Origin: Nocardia arthritidis NBRC 100137
Lineage (GTDB): Bacteria > Actinomycetota > Actinomycetes > Mycobacteriales > Mycobacteriaceae
Length of the DNA stretch: 64,000 nucleotides
Assembly (NCBI RefSeq): GCF_001612765.1
Contig: NZ_BDBB01000013.1
Span: 1 to 64,000 of the forward strand
Direction: 5' to 3'
Shown: positions 51,428-60,042 of the stretch, one piece after another
Layout: the number at the start of each line of letters is the position of its first letter
Position numbering within the stretch: position 1 is the first letter of the stretch
Made by a program: the position numbers and the translations under genes
Notes under the pieces: generated by a model
What the model saw: only the letters and a program-made list of their open reading frames with translations
What the model was told of the DNA's origin: nothing
The model's database searches: none

Positions 51428-53313
51428 GCAGCGACCCGCACCCGGCAGGCAATGGCCTCGCCACGTCGGTGGCCGCGTGGGCCGCCATCCGGCCGGACGA
51501 GCCGGCTTTCACCGAACTGCGCTTCCGCGTGCAGGAACGAGTGCCCGTCACGCTGACCTACGCCCGTCTGCATGCCGCGGCGGGCGCGCTGGCCGCACGA
51601 TTACGGCGGGAGAGCGCGCCCGGCGACCGAGTGGCCCTTCTCTGCGCCCACGGCATCGACTACGCGGTGGCGTTCCTCGCATGCCTGTACAGCAATCGAG
51701 TCGCGGTGCCGCTGTTCCCGGCCGCGGGCGCGCGCAACCGCGACCGGCTGCACGCCGTCCTGGCCGACGCCCGGCCCACGCTCAGCCTGCTCTCGGCGCA
51801 CGACGAGATCACCGCGCCGATCCTCGGTCCCGCGCCGGGCCGGATAGTCACCTTGCCCGCGAATCTCTCGGCAGCGGAGTGGGGTTCGGCCGATCAGTTT
51901 CTGTCGAACGCTCATCCGGTGCTCGCAACGGCGGGTGCGGCCGACGCGGTCGCGCGGCAGGCGGAATCATCGCGGGCGCCTTCCGGTACGCCGGACATGC
52001 GTCCAGCCGCTTCGATCGCGGGTTCGGCCGCGGTGGACTTCGCGGCCGCGCCCGTGATCGACCCGGTGGGCGACGAGCTCGCCTACTTGCAGTACACCTC
52101 CGGCTCGACCAAATCTCCCGCCGGCGTCCGGGTCACCCACAAGAACCTCGCCACGGCGTTGACGCAGCTCGGGCACGCCGTGTCGGTCGCGGACGATCGG
52201 CCCGTCGTGACCTGGCTGCCGTTCTTCCACGACATGGGGTTGATCCTCGGCCTTTCGCTGCCGCTGTTCCTGGGCGTGCACGGCATCACCCTTGCGCCCG
52301 CGGAGTTCGTGAAGCGCCCTGTCCGCTGGCTGCGCGCGATCTCCGACTATCGTGCCGGTACCACGGGGTGTCCCAATTTCGGCCTGAAGCTCGCGGTCTC
52401 CGGCACTACCCCCGCCGAGCGGGCCGGGCTGGACCTGTCCGGGCTCGACCTCGTGCTCAACGGCTCGGAACCGGTCCGCGCCGACGCGCTCACCGAATTC
52501 ACCGAGACCTTCGGCCCATACGGCTTCCGCCATCACGCGCACACCCCTGGCTTCGGCTTGGCCGAAGCCACGCTCACGGTCACCGTCTGCGACCAGCACG
52601 AGGACCCGGTATGGCAGCACTTCGATCGTGCCGCGCTGGCCGAAGGACGCGTGGTCGCGCTACCCGAGGCAGCGCCGGGATACCGGGACGGCGTGCCGCT
52701 GGTCGGGTGCGGCGCGCCCGTCGGGCAGGAGCTGCGAATCGTCGATCCGGAAGCCGGGACCGTGCTGCCCGCCGGACGCGTCGGCGAGATCTGGGTAGCC
52801 GGAGACAATGTGTGCGACGGGTATTTCGGCAGGCCGGATGCCACCGAGGAGACCTTCGGCGCCACCGTGCCGGGGAGCGCCGCCCGCTGGCTGCGCACCG
52901 GCGATCTCGGGTTCCAGCACGAGGGGCAGCTCTACGTCGCGGGCCGCCGCAAAGACGTCATCGTGGTCGACGGGCGAAATCACTATCCCGCCGATATCGA
53001 GGCGACGGTGCAGATATGCGCCTCGGAGGTCCGGCCGGGCCACGTGACGGCGTTCGGGCACGACGACGGGCTTCGCGAAGACCTGGTCGTGGTCGCCGAA
53101 CTCGTCACGATCGGCGGCTGCGAGACCATCGAACTGTTCGCCCTGGCCCGGCGCATCCGCACCGCGGTCGCGGCCACCCACGAGGTGATGCCCGGTGCGG
53201 TGCTGCTCGTGGAGCCGGGGCGGATTCCCAAGACCAGCAGCGGCAAGCTCCGCCGCGGCGAGTGCAGGGCCCGCTACCTCGCGGGCCGGCTGCACCCGGT
53301 CGCCATGATCTGA
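51424..53313 (+). CDS. Fatty acyl-AMP ligase (FAAL)
   Basis: A 629-aa adenylating enzyme from GTG 51424, in GTGA overlap with the PKS. The P-loop YTSGSTKSPAG is at 224-234, followed by VTHKNLATAL, TWLPFFHDMGLILGL and CPNFGLKLAV, the pattern typical of FAALs, which make acyl-AMP for transfer to ACP and not CoA. The C-terminal lysine region reads IPKTSSGKLRRGEC. Residues ~150-215 form an Ala/Pro-rich segment that makes it longer than the usual ~580 aa. It should prime the free ACP or the PKS with a fatty acid. Confidence 0.92.
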   Translation: MSSDPHPAGNGLATSVAAWAAIRPDEPAFTELRFRVQERVPVTLTYARLHAAAGALAARLRRESAPGDRVALLCAHGIDYAVAFLACLYSNRVAVPLFPAAGARNRDRLHAVLADARPTLSLLSAHDEITAPILGPAPGRIVTLPANLSAAEWGSADQFLSNAHPVLATAGAADAVARQAESSRAPSGTPDMRPAASIAGSAAVDFAAAPVIDPVGDELAYLQYTSGSTKSPAGVRVTHKNLATALTQLGHAVSVADDRPVVTWLPFFHDMGLILGLSLPLFLGVHGITLAPAEFVKRPVRWLRAISDYRAGTTGCPNFGLKLAVSGTTPAERAGLDLSGLDLVLNGSEPVRADALTEFTETFGPYGFRHHAHTPGFGLAEATLTVTVCDQHEDPVWQHFDRAALAEGRVVALPEAAPGYRDGVPLVGCGAPVGQELRIVDPEAGTVLPAGRVGEIWVAGDNVCDGYFGRPDATEETFGATVPGSAARWLRTGDLGFQHEGQLYVAGRRKDVIVVDGRNHYPADIEATVQICASEVRPGHVTAFGHDDGLREDLVVVAELVTIGGCETIELFALARRIRTAVAATHEVMPGAVLLVEPGRIPKTSSGKLRRGECRARYLAGRLHPVAMI

Positions 53314-53362
53314 GGTCAGCGGATTTCCGCGAAGCGAACAGTCCTGACGAGGACGCGCTTGT

Positions 53363-53767
53363 TCAGGAATCGGCTCGGCCCATGAGGCGATCGGTCTCGC
53401 GCCGCTCACGCTTGGTGGGCCGTCCGGCGCCGCGGTCGCGGCGGGGCAGGCTCGCCACGATCTCGCGCGGGGGAGGAGGCGGACTGCGATCGATCAAGCA
53501 TTGCGCCGCGATCGGAGCGCCGACACGCTTTGTGACAATCCGCTCCACGATGACGATGCGTTCGATACCGCCGGCGCGGATGCGTACCTCGTCACCGGGG
53601 CGTACGGGTTGGGCGGGCTTGGCCGTCGCGCCGTTCACCCGGACGTGCCCACCGCGACATGCCTCCGAGGCAGCGGATCTGGTTTTGAACAGGCGCACCG
53701 CCCAGGTCCACGAGTCGACGCGGGCCTGGGTCGCAGTGCTCTGGATGCCGGATTCGGCGCGGGCCAC
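53363..53767 (-). CDS. S4-domain RNA-binding protein (Hsp15-like)
   Basis: A 134-aa protein from GTG 53767. The S4 domain reads ARVDSWTWAVRLFKTRSAASEACRGGHVRVNG (about residues 15-46), then PAQPVRPGDEVRIRAGG. The C-terminal part is basic (PRRDRGAGRPTKRERRE). Hsp15 proteins bind stalled 50S subunits with peptidyl-tRNA and help recycle them after heat stress. It is 3 bp after the NlpC/P60 gene on the same strand and convergent with the FAAL gene. Confidence 0.88.
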   Translation of the reverse strand: MARAESGIQSTATQARVDSWTWAVRLFKTRSAASEACRGGHVRVNGATAKPAQPVRPGDEVRIRAGGIERIVIVERIVTKRVGAPIAAQCLIDRSPPPPPREIVASLPRRDRGAGRPTKRERRETDRLMGRADS

Positions 53768-53770
53768 TCG

Positions 53771-54424
53771 TCAGACGATACGGCGTGCGGTGACCACCAT
53801 GTCGGGGCGCAGCGGTGTGTAGGACACCGGCGTACCCGACTGCACCGCGTTCAGCAGCTTGTTGTCGCCCGCGTAGATGCCGACGTGACCGCCGCCGTTG
53901 GTGATGACGATGTCGCCCGGCTGCAGGTCGTGGTAGGCGACCGGAGCGCCGACATGCGACTGCTCGAAGCTGGTGCGGGGCAGTTCGACGCCCGCCTGGC
54001 GGAACGCCCACTGGACGAGGCCGGAGCAGTCGAAGGCCCGGGGACCCGCGGCGCCCCAGGAGTACTGGGCGCCGACCTTGGTCTTGGCGGCGTCGAGGGC
54101 GATATCGCCCGGGGAGTTCTGCTGCTGGCCGAACAGGCCCGGCAGCATCGGCGCGAAATTGGGCGCCTGCGGAGCGACCTGCTGCTGCGCCTGGGGAGCC
54201 GCGGGGGCAGCCGCGAGCGCCTGCTGGATCTGCTGGTTGAGCTGCTGGACCGGCTGTTCCCATTCTTGCGGAACGTCGAAATTGCCGACACCGGGAACGT
54301 TGATGGTCGCGGCCATGGCCGGAATCGCGGGCATGGCGCCAGTAGCGGCCACCGCACCCATGACAATCGCACCCTTGACGGAATTCGGAACCCGAGAATC
54401 CCGTTGCAAGCTGTGTTTACCCAC
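53771..54424 (-). CDS. NlpC/P60-family peptidoglycan hydrolase
   Basis: A 217-aa secreted protein starting at GTG 54424 (MGKHSLQRDSRVPNSVKGAIVMGAVAATGAMPAIPAMAA), with GGAGA 9 nt upstream. The signal peptide ends about residue 39. A Gln/Pro/Ala-rich linker (about 55-105) leads to the C40 domain: nucleophile C133 in FDCSGLVQWAF, H180 in GGGHVGIY and N192 as likely third residue. It cuts D-gammaGlu-mDAP bonds in peptidoglycan. The mRNA leader contains a ydaO-type c-di-AMP riboswitch, as known for several actinobacterial wall hydrolases, so expression should respond to this osmotic second messenger. Confidence 0.93.
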   Translation of the reverse strand: MGKHSLQRDSRVPNSVKGAIVMGAVAATGAMPAIPAMAATINVPGVGNFDVPQEWEQPVQQLNQQIQQALAAAPAAPQAQQQVAPQAPNFAPMLPGLFGQQQNSPGDIALDAAKTKVGAQYSWGAAGPRAFDCSGLVQWAFRQAGVELPRTSFEQSHVGAPVAYHDLQPGDIVITNGGGHVGIYAGDNKLLNAVQSGTPVSYTPLRPDMVVTARRIV

Positions 54425-54447
54425 CGAGCTACGTCTCCGATCTTGCT

Positions 54448-54600
54448 GCTCTCCCGCCGACCGGGTTAGCTGACGGGTTCGGACCGGGAGAGCGGCCCTA
54501 CCTCGCGACCGAAAATGGCCGCAAGGATTCACCCCAGACGAACCTGTGGGTCCCCGGCACGACAGCCGAGACCAGTTGGCCCCGACAGCCGTTAAGGCGG
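54448..54600 (-). ncRNA. ydaO/yuaA-type c-di-AMP riboswitch
   Basis: Minus-strand leader of the NlpC/P60 gene. It contains GGGGTGAATCC (54525-54535) and GTCAGCTAACCCGG (54461-54474), the two most conserved blocks of this riboswitch, and a perfect 9-bp helix GCTCTCCCG/CGGGAGAGC (54485-54493 with 54448-54456) enclosing the second. The 5' limit is approximate. Actinobacterial members control resuscitation and NlpC/P60 wall hydrolases and turn them off at high c-di-AMP. Confidence 0.88.
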
Positions 54601-54654
54601 TAACTAGTGGCGCCGTTTCACTTACGAAGCGACTTGTTCCACTAAGTCACGAGA

Positions 54655-54683
54655 AGATTACGGTGCGGACGCGATGTTGTCCA
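54655..54683 (-). promoter_or_regulatory. Promoter for riboswitch-NlpC/P60 transcript
   Basis: On the minus strand TGGACA (54683-54678) and TAATCT (54660-54655) are separated by 17 bp, a good housekeeping sigma match. Transcription would begin near 54648 and give a leader of about 220 nt that includes the riboswitch. Confidence 0.6.
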
Positions 54684-54829
54684 GCGCACAGAGCTGCGAC
54701 TTTTCCATCACCACCGAACCCGCGACGACATGGCGGAAAACGGCCATCGGGCCCCGGGTCACGACCGGATCTCGTTCGGCGGGGCCGGGTCACCGAAAGG
54801 ACAACCCCGCCCCGCACGGGCACCCGGCG

Positions 54830-55087
54830 TCAAGACCGCGAGCCGTGCACCGCGCGCTCGAGCTCGTCGATCCTGCGGCGCGCCTCGGCCAGTTCGACCT
54901 CGAGCCCGCCGAGTGCCATGACCAGCGGCCCGACCGCAAGATCGGCGACCAGTTGGGGATCGTCGTAGCCGCGTTCGATCGCGACGAGGATGTTGGACCG
55001 GATGCGCTGGGCCACCGTGGCGCCCGCCGGAACATTCCAGGACCCGACCACTTCGGCGAGGCCGGGAGGGTTGGGTTCGTCGGACAT
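54830..55087 (-). CDS. Small conserved actinobacterial protein
   Basis: An 85-aa protein from ATG 55087 after GGAGGGGC. N-terminal half MSDEPNPPGLAEVVGSWNVPAGATVAQRIRSNILVAIERGYDDPQ is mixed; residues ~55-82 (LGGLEVELAEARRRIDELERAV) form a coiled coil. No membrane helix or cysteine is seen. It is divergent from the AAA ATPase gene. I know no assigned function. Confidence 0.75.
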   Translation of the reverse strand: MSDEPNPPGLAEVVGSWNVPAGATVAQRIRSNILVAIERGYDDPQLVADLAVGPLVMALGGLEVELAEARRRIDELERAVHGSRS

Positions 55088-55255
55088 GCCCCTCCGTTCC
55101 CGCGCGTCGATACCGCGCGACCATTCTGGCGAACCGCCACCAGCCTAGAGAACCGGCGGCGAGAGCAATAGTGCAATACGGACCGCTAGGGCTCTCTAGG
55201 ACACGCCGTAGACGCGCCCAGATTATCCGGACGAAACGCGCTACGGTGTCAGGGC

Positions 55256-56437
55256 ATGGACCCCGTGCGGAATCCGTATGCCCCCGGAGCGGGACAGCGC
55301 CCACCCGAATTAGCCGGGCGCGACAAGCAACTCACCGCTTTCGACATCGTGCTCGAACGCGTCGCGCGCGGCCGCCCGGAACGCAGCGTGATGCTCACGG
55401 GCTTGCGCGGGGTCGGAAAGACGGTGCTGCTCAACCAGCTTCGCTCCGCGGCGATCTCCCGGGGGTGGGGCACCGGCAAGATCGAGGCGCGGCCGGACCA
55501 GGAACTGCGCCGCCCGCTGTCCTCGGCGCTGCACATGGCGGCGCGGGCGATCGCCACGTCGCACCGGAATCCGGAGCGGGTGGACGACTTCCTCGGCATA
55601 CTCAAGGCGTTCGCGTTGCGGGCCACCGCGGACAAGGGCATGCGAGAACGCTGGCAACCCGGCATCGACGTACCGGCGGTCAGCGGTCGGGCCGATTCCG
55701 GCGACATCGAGATCGATCTGGTGGAACTGCTGGTCGAGGCGGCGGCACTGGCCGGCGACATCGGCGTCGGCATCGCGATCTTCATCGACGAGATGCAGGA
55801 TCTCGGGCCCGCGGACATCTCCGCGATCTGCGGCGCATGCCACGAACTGAGCCAGGACGCCGCGCCGCTGATCGTGGTCGGCGCGGGCCTCCCACACTTG
55901 CCCGCGGTGCTCTCCGCCTCGAAGAGCTACTCGGAGCGACTGTTCAGCTACCACCGCATCGACCGCTTGGACCGGGAATCCGCCGACCAAGCGCTGATCG
56001 CGCCGGCCCAGCGCGAAGACGTGAAGTTCACCGACGAGGCGCTGGACGCGCTGTACCGCAAGGCCGATGGCTATCCGTATTTCGTGCAGGCATACGGCAA
56101 GGCCGCCTGGGATCAGGCGCCCGAGAGTCCGATCACGGCCGAGGACGTCGAGGTGGCCTCACCCGCCGCCGAGGAGGAGCTGGCGGTCGGGTTCTTCGGG
56201 TCCCGTTACGAGCGGGCTACCCCCGCCGAACGCGAATACATGCGCGCTATGGCCGACCTGGCCGGCGACGACGGCCCGGTGGCGACCGCGGCAGTGGCCA
56301 ACGAACTCGGCCGCAAACCGGCTTCCCTTTCCCCCGCCCGCGACGGCCTGATCAAGAAAGGGCTGATCTACTCCGCCGAACGCGGCACGATCGGCTTCAC
56401 GGTGCCGCACTTCGGCCGCTATCTGCGCTCGGTCTGA
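55256..56437 (+). CDS. AAA ATPase with C-terminal winged helix
   Basis: A 393-aa protein. Walker A GLRGVGKT lies at about residues 49-56, Walker B IFIDEMQD at about 178-185 and a sensor-like VVGAGLPHL at about 207-215, followed by the STAND/AAA pattern DGYPYFVQAYGKAAWD. The last ~90 residues (PAEREYMRAMADLAG, VANELGRKPASLSPARDGLIKKGLIY) form a winged helix. It resembles the ORC/Cdc6-like or AAA_16 bacterial proteins that act as signalling NTPases. There is no operon partner. Role unknown. Confidence 0.83.
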   Translation: MDPVRNPYAPGAGQRPPELAGRDKQLTAFDIVLERVARGRPERSVMLTGLRGVGKTVLLNQLRSAAISRGWGTGKIEARPDQELRRPLSSALHMAARAIATSHRNPERVDDFLGILKAFALRATADKGMRERWQPGIDVPAVSGRADSGDIEIDLVELLVEAAALAGDIGVGIAIFIDEMQDLGPADISAICGACHELSQDAAPLIVVGAGLPHLPAVLSASKSYSERLFSYHRIDRLDRESADQALIAPAQREDVKFTDEALDALYRKADGYPYFVQAYGKAAWDQAPESPITAEDVEVASPAAEEELAVGFFGSRYERATPAEREYMRAMADLAGDDGPVATAAVANELGRKPASLSPARDGLIKKGLIYSAERGTIGFTVPHFGRYLRSV

Positions 56438-56562
56438 GCGTCGCCCGGCGACGCGGGCGGCGGCGCATTGCCGACTATGGCCATCTCTTCCAAGATCAAT
56501 AGATATTCGTAGATTTATCTCGACCAGCAGCCCTACCGATGGGTAACAAACCCTCCTACACT

Positions 56563-56586
56563 CGGATGTGATCCTGATCACGTCCG
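56563..56586 (+). promoter_or_regulatory. Inverted repeat upstream of acyl-CoA dehydrogenase
   Basis: CGGATGTGAT-CCTG-ATCACGTCCG is a near-perfect 24-bp inverted repeat (one mismatch) ending directly before the ribosome site GAGGAGGA. The core TGTGA-N6-TCACG also resembles an actinobacterial CRP site. A protein bound here, or a hairpin in RNA, would block expression. Confidence 0.55.
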
Positions 56587-56597
56587 AGGAGGACATC

Positions 56598-58553
56598 ATG
56601 GCGACAGCCGCGAAAGTCGACGCCACCGAAGAACAGGCCCGCGCACTGGTCGAGGAGTCGCGCGAAACGAGTTGGGCCAAGCCGTCGTTCGCCAAGGAGA
56701 TGTTCCTGGGACGGTTCCGGCTCGACCTGATCCACCCGTATCCGCAGCCCGGCCCGGAAGACGCCGAGCGCACCGAGGCGTTCCTGTCCCGGCTGCGCAC
56801 GCTGTGCGAGTCCATCGACGGATCGGTGATCGAAGCGGAGAGCCGGATCCCGGACGAGTACGTCAAGGGCTTGGCCGAGCTCGGCTGCTTCGGCCTGAAG
56901 ATCCCGCAATCGTATGGCGGCCAGGGTCTCTCCCAGCTCGGCTACAACCGCGCGCTGATGCTGGTCGGCTCGACGCACCCGAGCCTCGGCGTCCTGCTCT
57001 CGGCGCACCAGTCCATCGGCGTGCCCGAGCCGCTAAAGCTGGCTGGCACCGACGAGCAGAAGGCCGAGTTCCTGCCCCGTTGCGCGGCCGGGGCGGTCAG
57101 CGCGTTCCTGCTCACCGAGCCCGATGTCGGCTCCGACCCGGCCAGGATGGCCAGCACCGCGACGCCGACCGAAGACGGCGAGGCCTACGTGCTCAACGGC
57201 GTCAAGCTGTGGACCACCAACGGCGTGGTCGCCGAACTGCTGGTGGTGATGGCCCGGGTGCCCAAGAGCGAGGGGCATCGCGGCGGCATCTCGGCCTTCG
57301 TGGTCGAGGCCGATTCCCCGGGGATCACCGTGGAGCGGCGCAACTCCTTCATGGGCCTGCGCGGCATCGAGAACGGCTTGACCCGGATGCACAACGTCCG
57401 GGTGCCCAAGCGCAACCTGATCGGCCGGGAGGGCGACGGCCTGAAGATCGCGCTCACCACGCTGAACGCGGGCAGGCTCGCCATCCCCGCCCTGTGCACC
57501 GCCGCCGCAAAGTGGTCGTTGAAGATCGCGCGCGAGTGGAGCACGCAGCGCGTGCAGTGGGGCAGGCCGGTCGGCGAGCACGCGGCCGTGGGTCAGAAGA
57601 TCGCCTTCATCGCGGCCACCACGTTCGCGCTGGAAGCGGCGCTCGACCTGTCGGCGACCATGTCCGACGAGGGCCGCAACGACATCCGGATCGAGGCGGC
57701 GCTGGCCAAGCTGTGGGCCAGCGAGATGAGCTGTCAGATCGCCGACGAACTGGTTCAGATCCGCGGCGGCCGCGGCTACGAGACGGCGGCTTCGCTCGCC
57801 GCTCGGGGCGAGCGGGCTGTCCCGGCCGAGCAGTTGGTGCGCGATCTGCGGATCAACCGCATCTTCGAGGGCTCCAGCGAGATCATGCGGCTGCTGATCG
57901 CCAGGGAGATGGCCGACGCGCACATGGCCGCCGCGGGCGCGCTGGTCGACCGCAAGGCCGAACTCAAGGACAAGGCGAAGGCGGCGGTCGGGGCGACGGG
58001 TTTCTACGCCAAGTGGTTCCCGCAGCTGGCGGTCGGAGCGGGGACGGTGCCCGCGGCGTACACCGAATTCGGCGTATTGGCCCGGCACTTACGGTTCGTC
58101 GAGCGCAGTGCGCGCAAGCAGGCGAGGTCGCTGATGTACGCGATGGGCCGCTGGCAGGCGGGCCTGGAATACCGGCAGAACTTCCTCGGCCGCATCGTCG
58201 ATATCGGCGCCGAGCTGTTCGCCATGTCGGCGGCCTGCGTGCGGGCCGAGGCCCTGCGCGCCGCCGACGCGCCGGAGAGCAAGGCGGCCGAAGAATTGGC
58301 CGACGCCTTCTGCAGGCAGTCCCGCGTGCGCGTGCGCAGGCTGTTCGACTCGCTGTGGGAGAACACCGACGATGACGACCGCACCCTCACCCGCGGCGTG
58401 CTCGACGGCCGCTACGAGTGGCTGGAGGACGGCGTGCTCGACCCGAGCGAGGGAACCGGGCCGTGGATCGCGGAGTGGCAGATGGGTCCGTCGACCGAGG
58501 AGAACCTGCTGCGCCCGTTCCTGCCGTCTACGCGCCCCCGCGCCGGGTCCTGA
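56598..58553 (+). CDS. Acyl-CoA dehydrogenase (VLCAD-like, FadE)
   Basis: A 651-aa protein from ATG 56598; GAGGAGGA precedes it. The N-domain has AELGCFGLKIPQSYGGQGLSQLGYN; FAD-contact motifs are FLLTEPDVGSDPARM (about residues 172-186) and KLWTTNG; the catalytic base is E424 in FEGSSEIMRL. A C-terminal extension beyond residue 450 (helical, about 200 aa) places it with the long VLCAD/ACAD9-like group. It performs the first beta-oxidation step on long-chain acyl-CoA. It stands alone and ends in a GC-rich hairpin. Confidence 0.93.
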   Translation: MATAAKVDATEEQARALVEESRETSWAKPSFAKEMFLGRFRLDLIHPYPQPGPEDAERTEAFLSRLRTLCESIDGSVIEAESRIPDEYVKGLAELGCFGLKIPQSYGGQGLSQLGYNRALMLVGSTHPSLGVLLSAHQSIGVPEPLKLAGTDEQKAEFLPRCAAGAVSAFLLTEPDVGSDPARMASTATPTEDGEAYVLNGVKLWTTNGVVAELLVVMARVPKSEGHRGGISAFVVEADSPGITVERRNSFMGLRGIENGLTRMHNVRVPKRNLIGREGDGLKIALTTLNAGRLAIPALCTAAAKWSLKIAREWSTQRVQWGRPVGEHAAVGQKIAFIAATTFALEAALDLSATMSDEGRNDIRIEAALAKLWASEMSCQIADELVQIRGGRGYETAASLAARGERAVPAEQLVRDLRINRIFEGSSEIMRLLIAREMADAHMAAAGALVDRKAELKDKAKAAVGATGFYAKWFPQLAVGAGTVPAAYTEFGVLARHLRFVERSARKQARSLMYAMGRWQAGLEYRQNFLGRIVDIGAELFAMSAACVRAEALRAADAPESKAAEELADAFCRQSRVRVRRLFDSLWENTDDDDRTLTRGVLDGRYEWLEDGVLDPSEGTGPWIAEWQMGPSTEENLLRPFLPSTRPRAGS

Positions 58554-58568
58554 TCGCCGCCGGTCCGT

Positions 58569-58592
58569 CGCGGCCGCCCGACGTCGGCCGCG
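58569..58592 (+). terminator. Terminator after acyl-CoA dehydrogenase
   Basis: A perfect 8-bp stem CGCGGCCG/CGGCCGCG with 8-nt loop starts 16 bp after the stop. Confidence 0.6.
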
Positions 58593-58886
58593 GCGGGCGG
58601 TCGCTCGCGCATTATTCGCGAGTCTCGGATATATCCTAGAAAGCCCCGATTCTCCCTACCGCTCGCACGGAAGCCCGAAGTGCGCAGTGCAATCTAAATG
58701 AATCTAGTTTCTGAGCTATTCACTCGTAGATTTTCCTGTGAACGCGACGGCAGCTGCCGGATCGACCGGCAGCCTCAGTTGCGCAACGTATGCGTAACGG
58801 CGGGTGTGGGCCGCTAACGGCGCGGAAATCCAGTTCGACAACTGGACAGAAGCGCCGAACATGCGCCTCGCTCACAGGAGAGTGTC
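58593..58886. other. AT-richer promoter region of alpha/beta hydrolase
   Basis: No credible ORF. The stretch 58605-58745 is low in GC for this genome and holds AATCTA twice (58691-58696 and 58701-58706), an inverse TAGATT (58727-58732), and TCGTAGATTT (58724-58733). The last 10-mer also occurs at 56507-56516 upstream of the acyl-CoA dehydrogenase. Confidence 0.45.
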
Positions 58887-59849
58887 ATGTCCACGAGCAT
58901 CGCCCGCCGCGCCGCCGATCACGACGGACACCGCGTCACGGTGTCGGCCGATGACGGCATTCCCCTCGCGGTCCGCGTCTTCGGCGCCGACGACGCCACC
59001 GCCACCGTGGTCTTCGTCCACGGCCACTGCCTTGGCGGCGAATCCTGGTCCTACCTGCGTGAGCTGCTGCTGCGACAATGGGAGAGCGACACCAGGATGG
59101 TGTTCTACGACCACCGCGGCCACGGCGGATCCGGGACGGCGCACCCGTCGACCTACACCATCGAGCAGCTCGGCCACGACCTGGACGCCGTGCTGCGCAC
59201 GGTCGCGCCGACCGGGCCGGTGATCCTGGTCGGCCATTCCATGGGCGCCATGGTGGTGCTCGCCTACGCCCGGCTCCATCCCGAGGCCATCGGCACGCGC
59301 ATCACCGGCGTCGGGCTGCTCGCGGCCGCGGCCGCCGGAATCACCGAGGTCGGGCTGGCGCGCCTGCTGAACCGGCGGGCGGTGAGCTCGCTGCAAGCGG
59401 CCGTCACCCGAGCTCCGCGCGTGATGCAGGCGTCCAGGCGCCTGACTCGTCGCCTGTGCACGCCGATCCTGCGCGAGGCCGAATTCGGCACCAGAAAGGC
59501 GAGCCCGCGCATGACCGCGCTGGCCACCGCGATGCTGAACGAAACGCCGCTGCTGACCATGGCCGGCTTCCTGCATTCACTGATCACCTTCGACGAGACG
59601 GCGAGCCTGCACCGCCTCGGCGTCATTCCCGCGCTGGTGCTGGCAGGGTCCGCGGACATCATCTTCCCGTTCGCGCACTCGGTGGCACTGGCCTCTCAAC
59701 TGGCCGGCGCCGAGCTGGTCCGCCTGGAGGGCGCCGGACACAGTGTGATGCTCGAACGGGCCGAAGAAGTCGCGCTGTCCATCGCCGGACTCGTGGAACG
59801 AGCCTTCGCCGCGGCATGCTCCGGCACCGGGTACGCCACTGCCGGCTGA
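58887..59849 (+). CDS. Alpha/beta hydrolase
   Basis: A 320-aa protein from ATG 58887 after AGGAGA. Oxyanion-hole strand VVFVHGHCLGGESW (about residues 41-54), DHRGHGGSG, nucleophile S118 in GHSMG (116-120), acid in LVLAGSADIIFP and H in EGAGHSVMLE give a complete triad. A helical lid (about 145-225) lies between. No signal peptide. The substrate is unknown; the group includes lipases, lactonases and C-C hydrolases. Terminated by a small hairpin. Confidence 0.92.
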   Translation: MSTSIARRAADHDGHRVTVSADDGIPLAVRVFGADDATATVVFVHGHCLGGESWSYLRELLLRQWESDTRMVFYDHRGHGGSGTAHPSTYTIEQLGHDLDAVLRTVAPTGPVILVGHSMGAMVVLAYARLHPEAIGTRITGVGLLAAAAAGITEVGLARLLNRRAVSSLQAAVTRAPRVMQASRRLTRRLCTPILREAEFGTRKASPRMTALATAMLNETPLLTMAGFLHSLITFDETASLHRLGVIPALVLAGSADIIFPFAHSVALASQLAGAELVRLEGAGHSVMLERAEEVALSIAGLVERAFAAACSGTGYATAG

Positions 59850-59850
59850 A

Positions 59851-59867
59851 CCCTCGGCAACCGAGGG
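59851..59867 (+). terminator. Short hairpin after alpha/beta hydrolase
   Basis: CCCTCGG-CAA-CCGAGGG, a perfect 7-bp stem with a 3-nt loop directly after the stop. Confidence 0.55.
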
Positions 59868-60042
59868 GCAATCATCTGATTTCCGCCCGGCACGAGCCAG
59901 GAACAAAATCTTTCTGTACTGTGTTGTAGATCACGTTGTGCGGTGGGTCACACAGCTTGATGTCGCGCGGTCCAAGGCAGACGGGCAACCGCGCATCACG
60001 GCATCGAGTTCGCATATCCGCCAGGGAATTCAGGAGGTCTCG

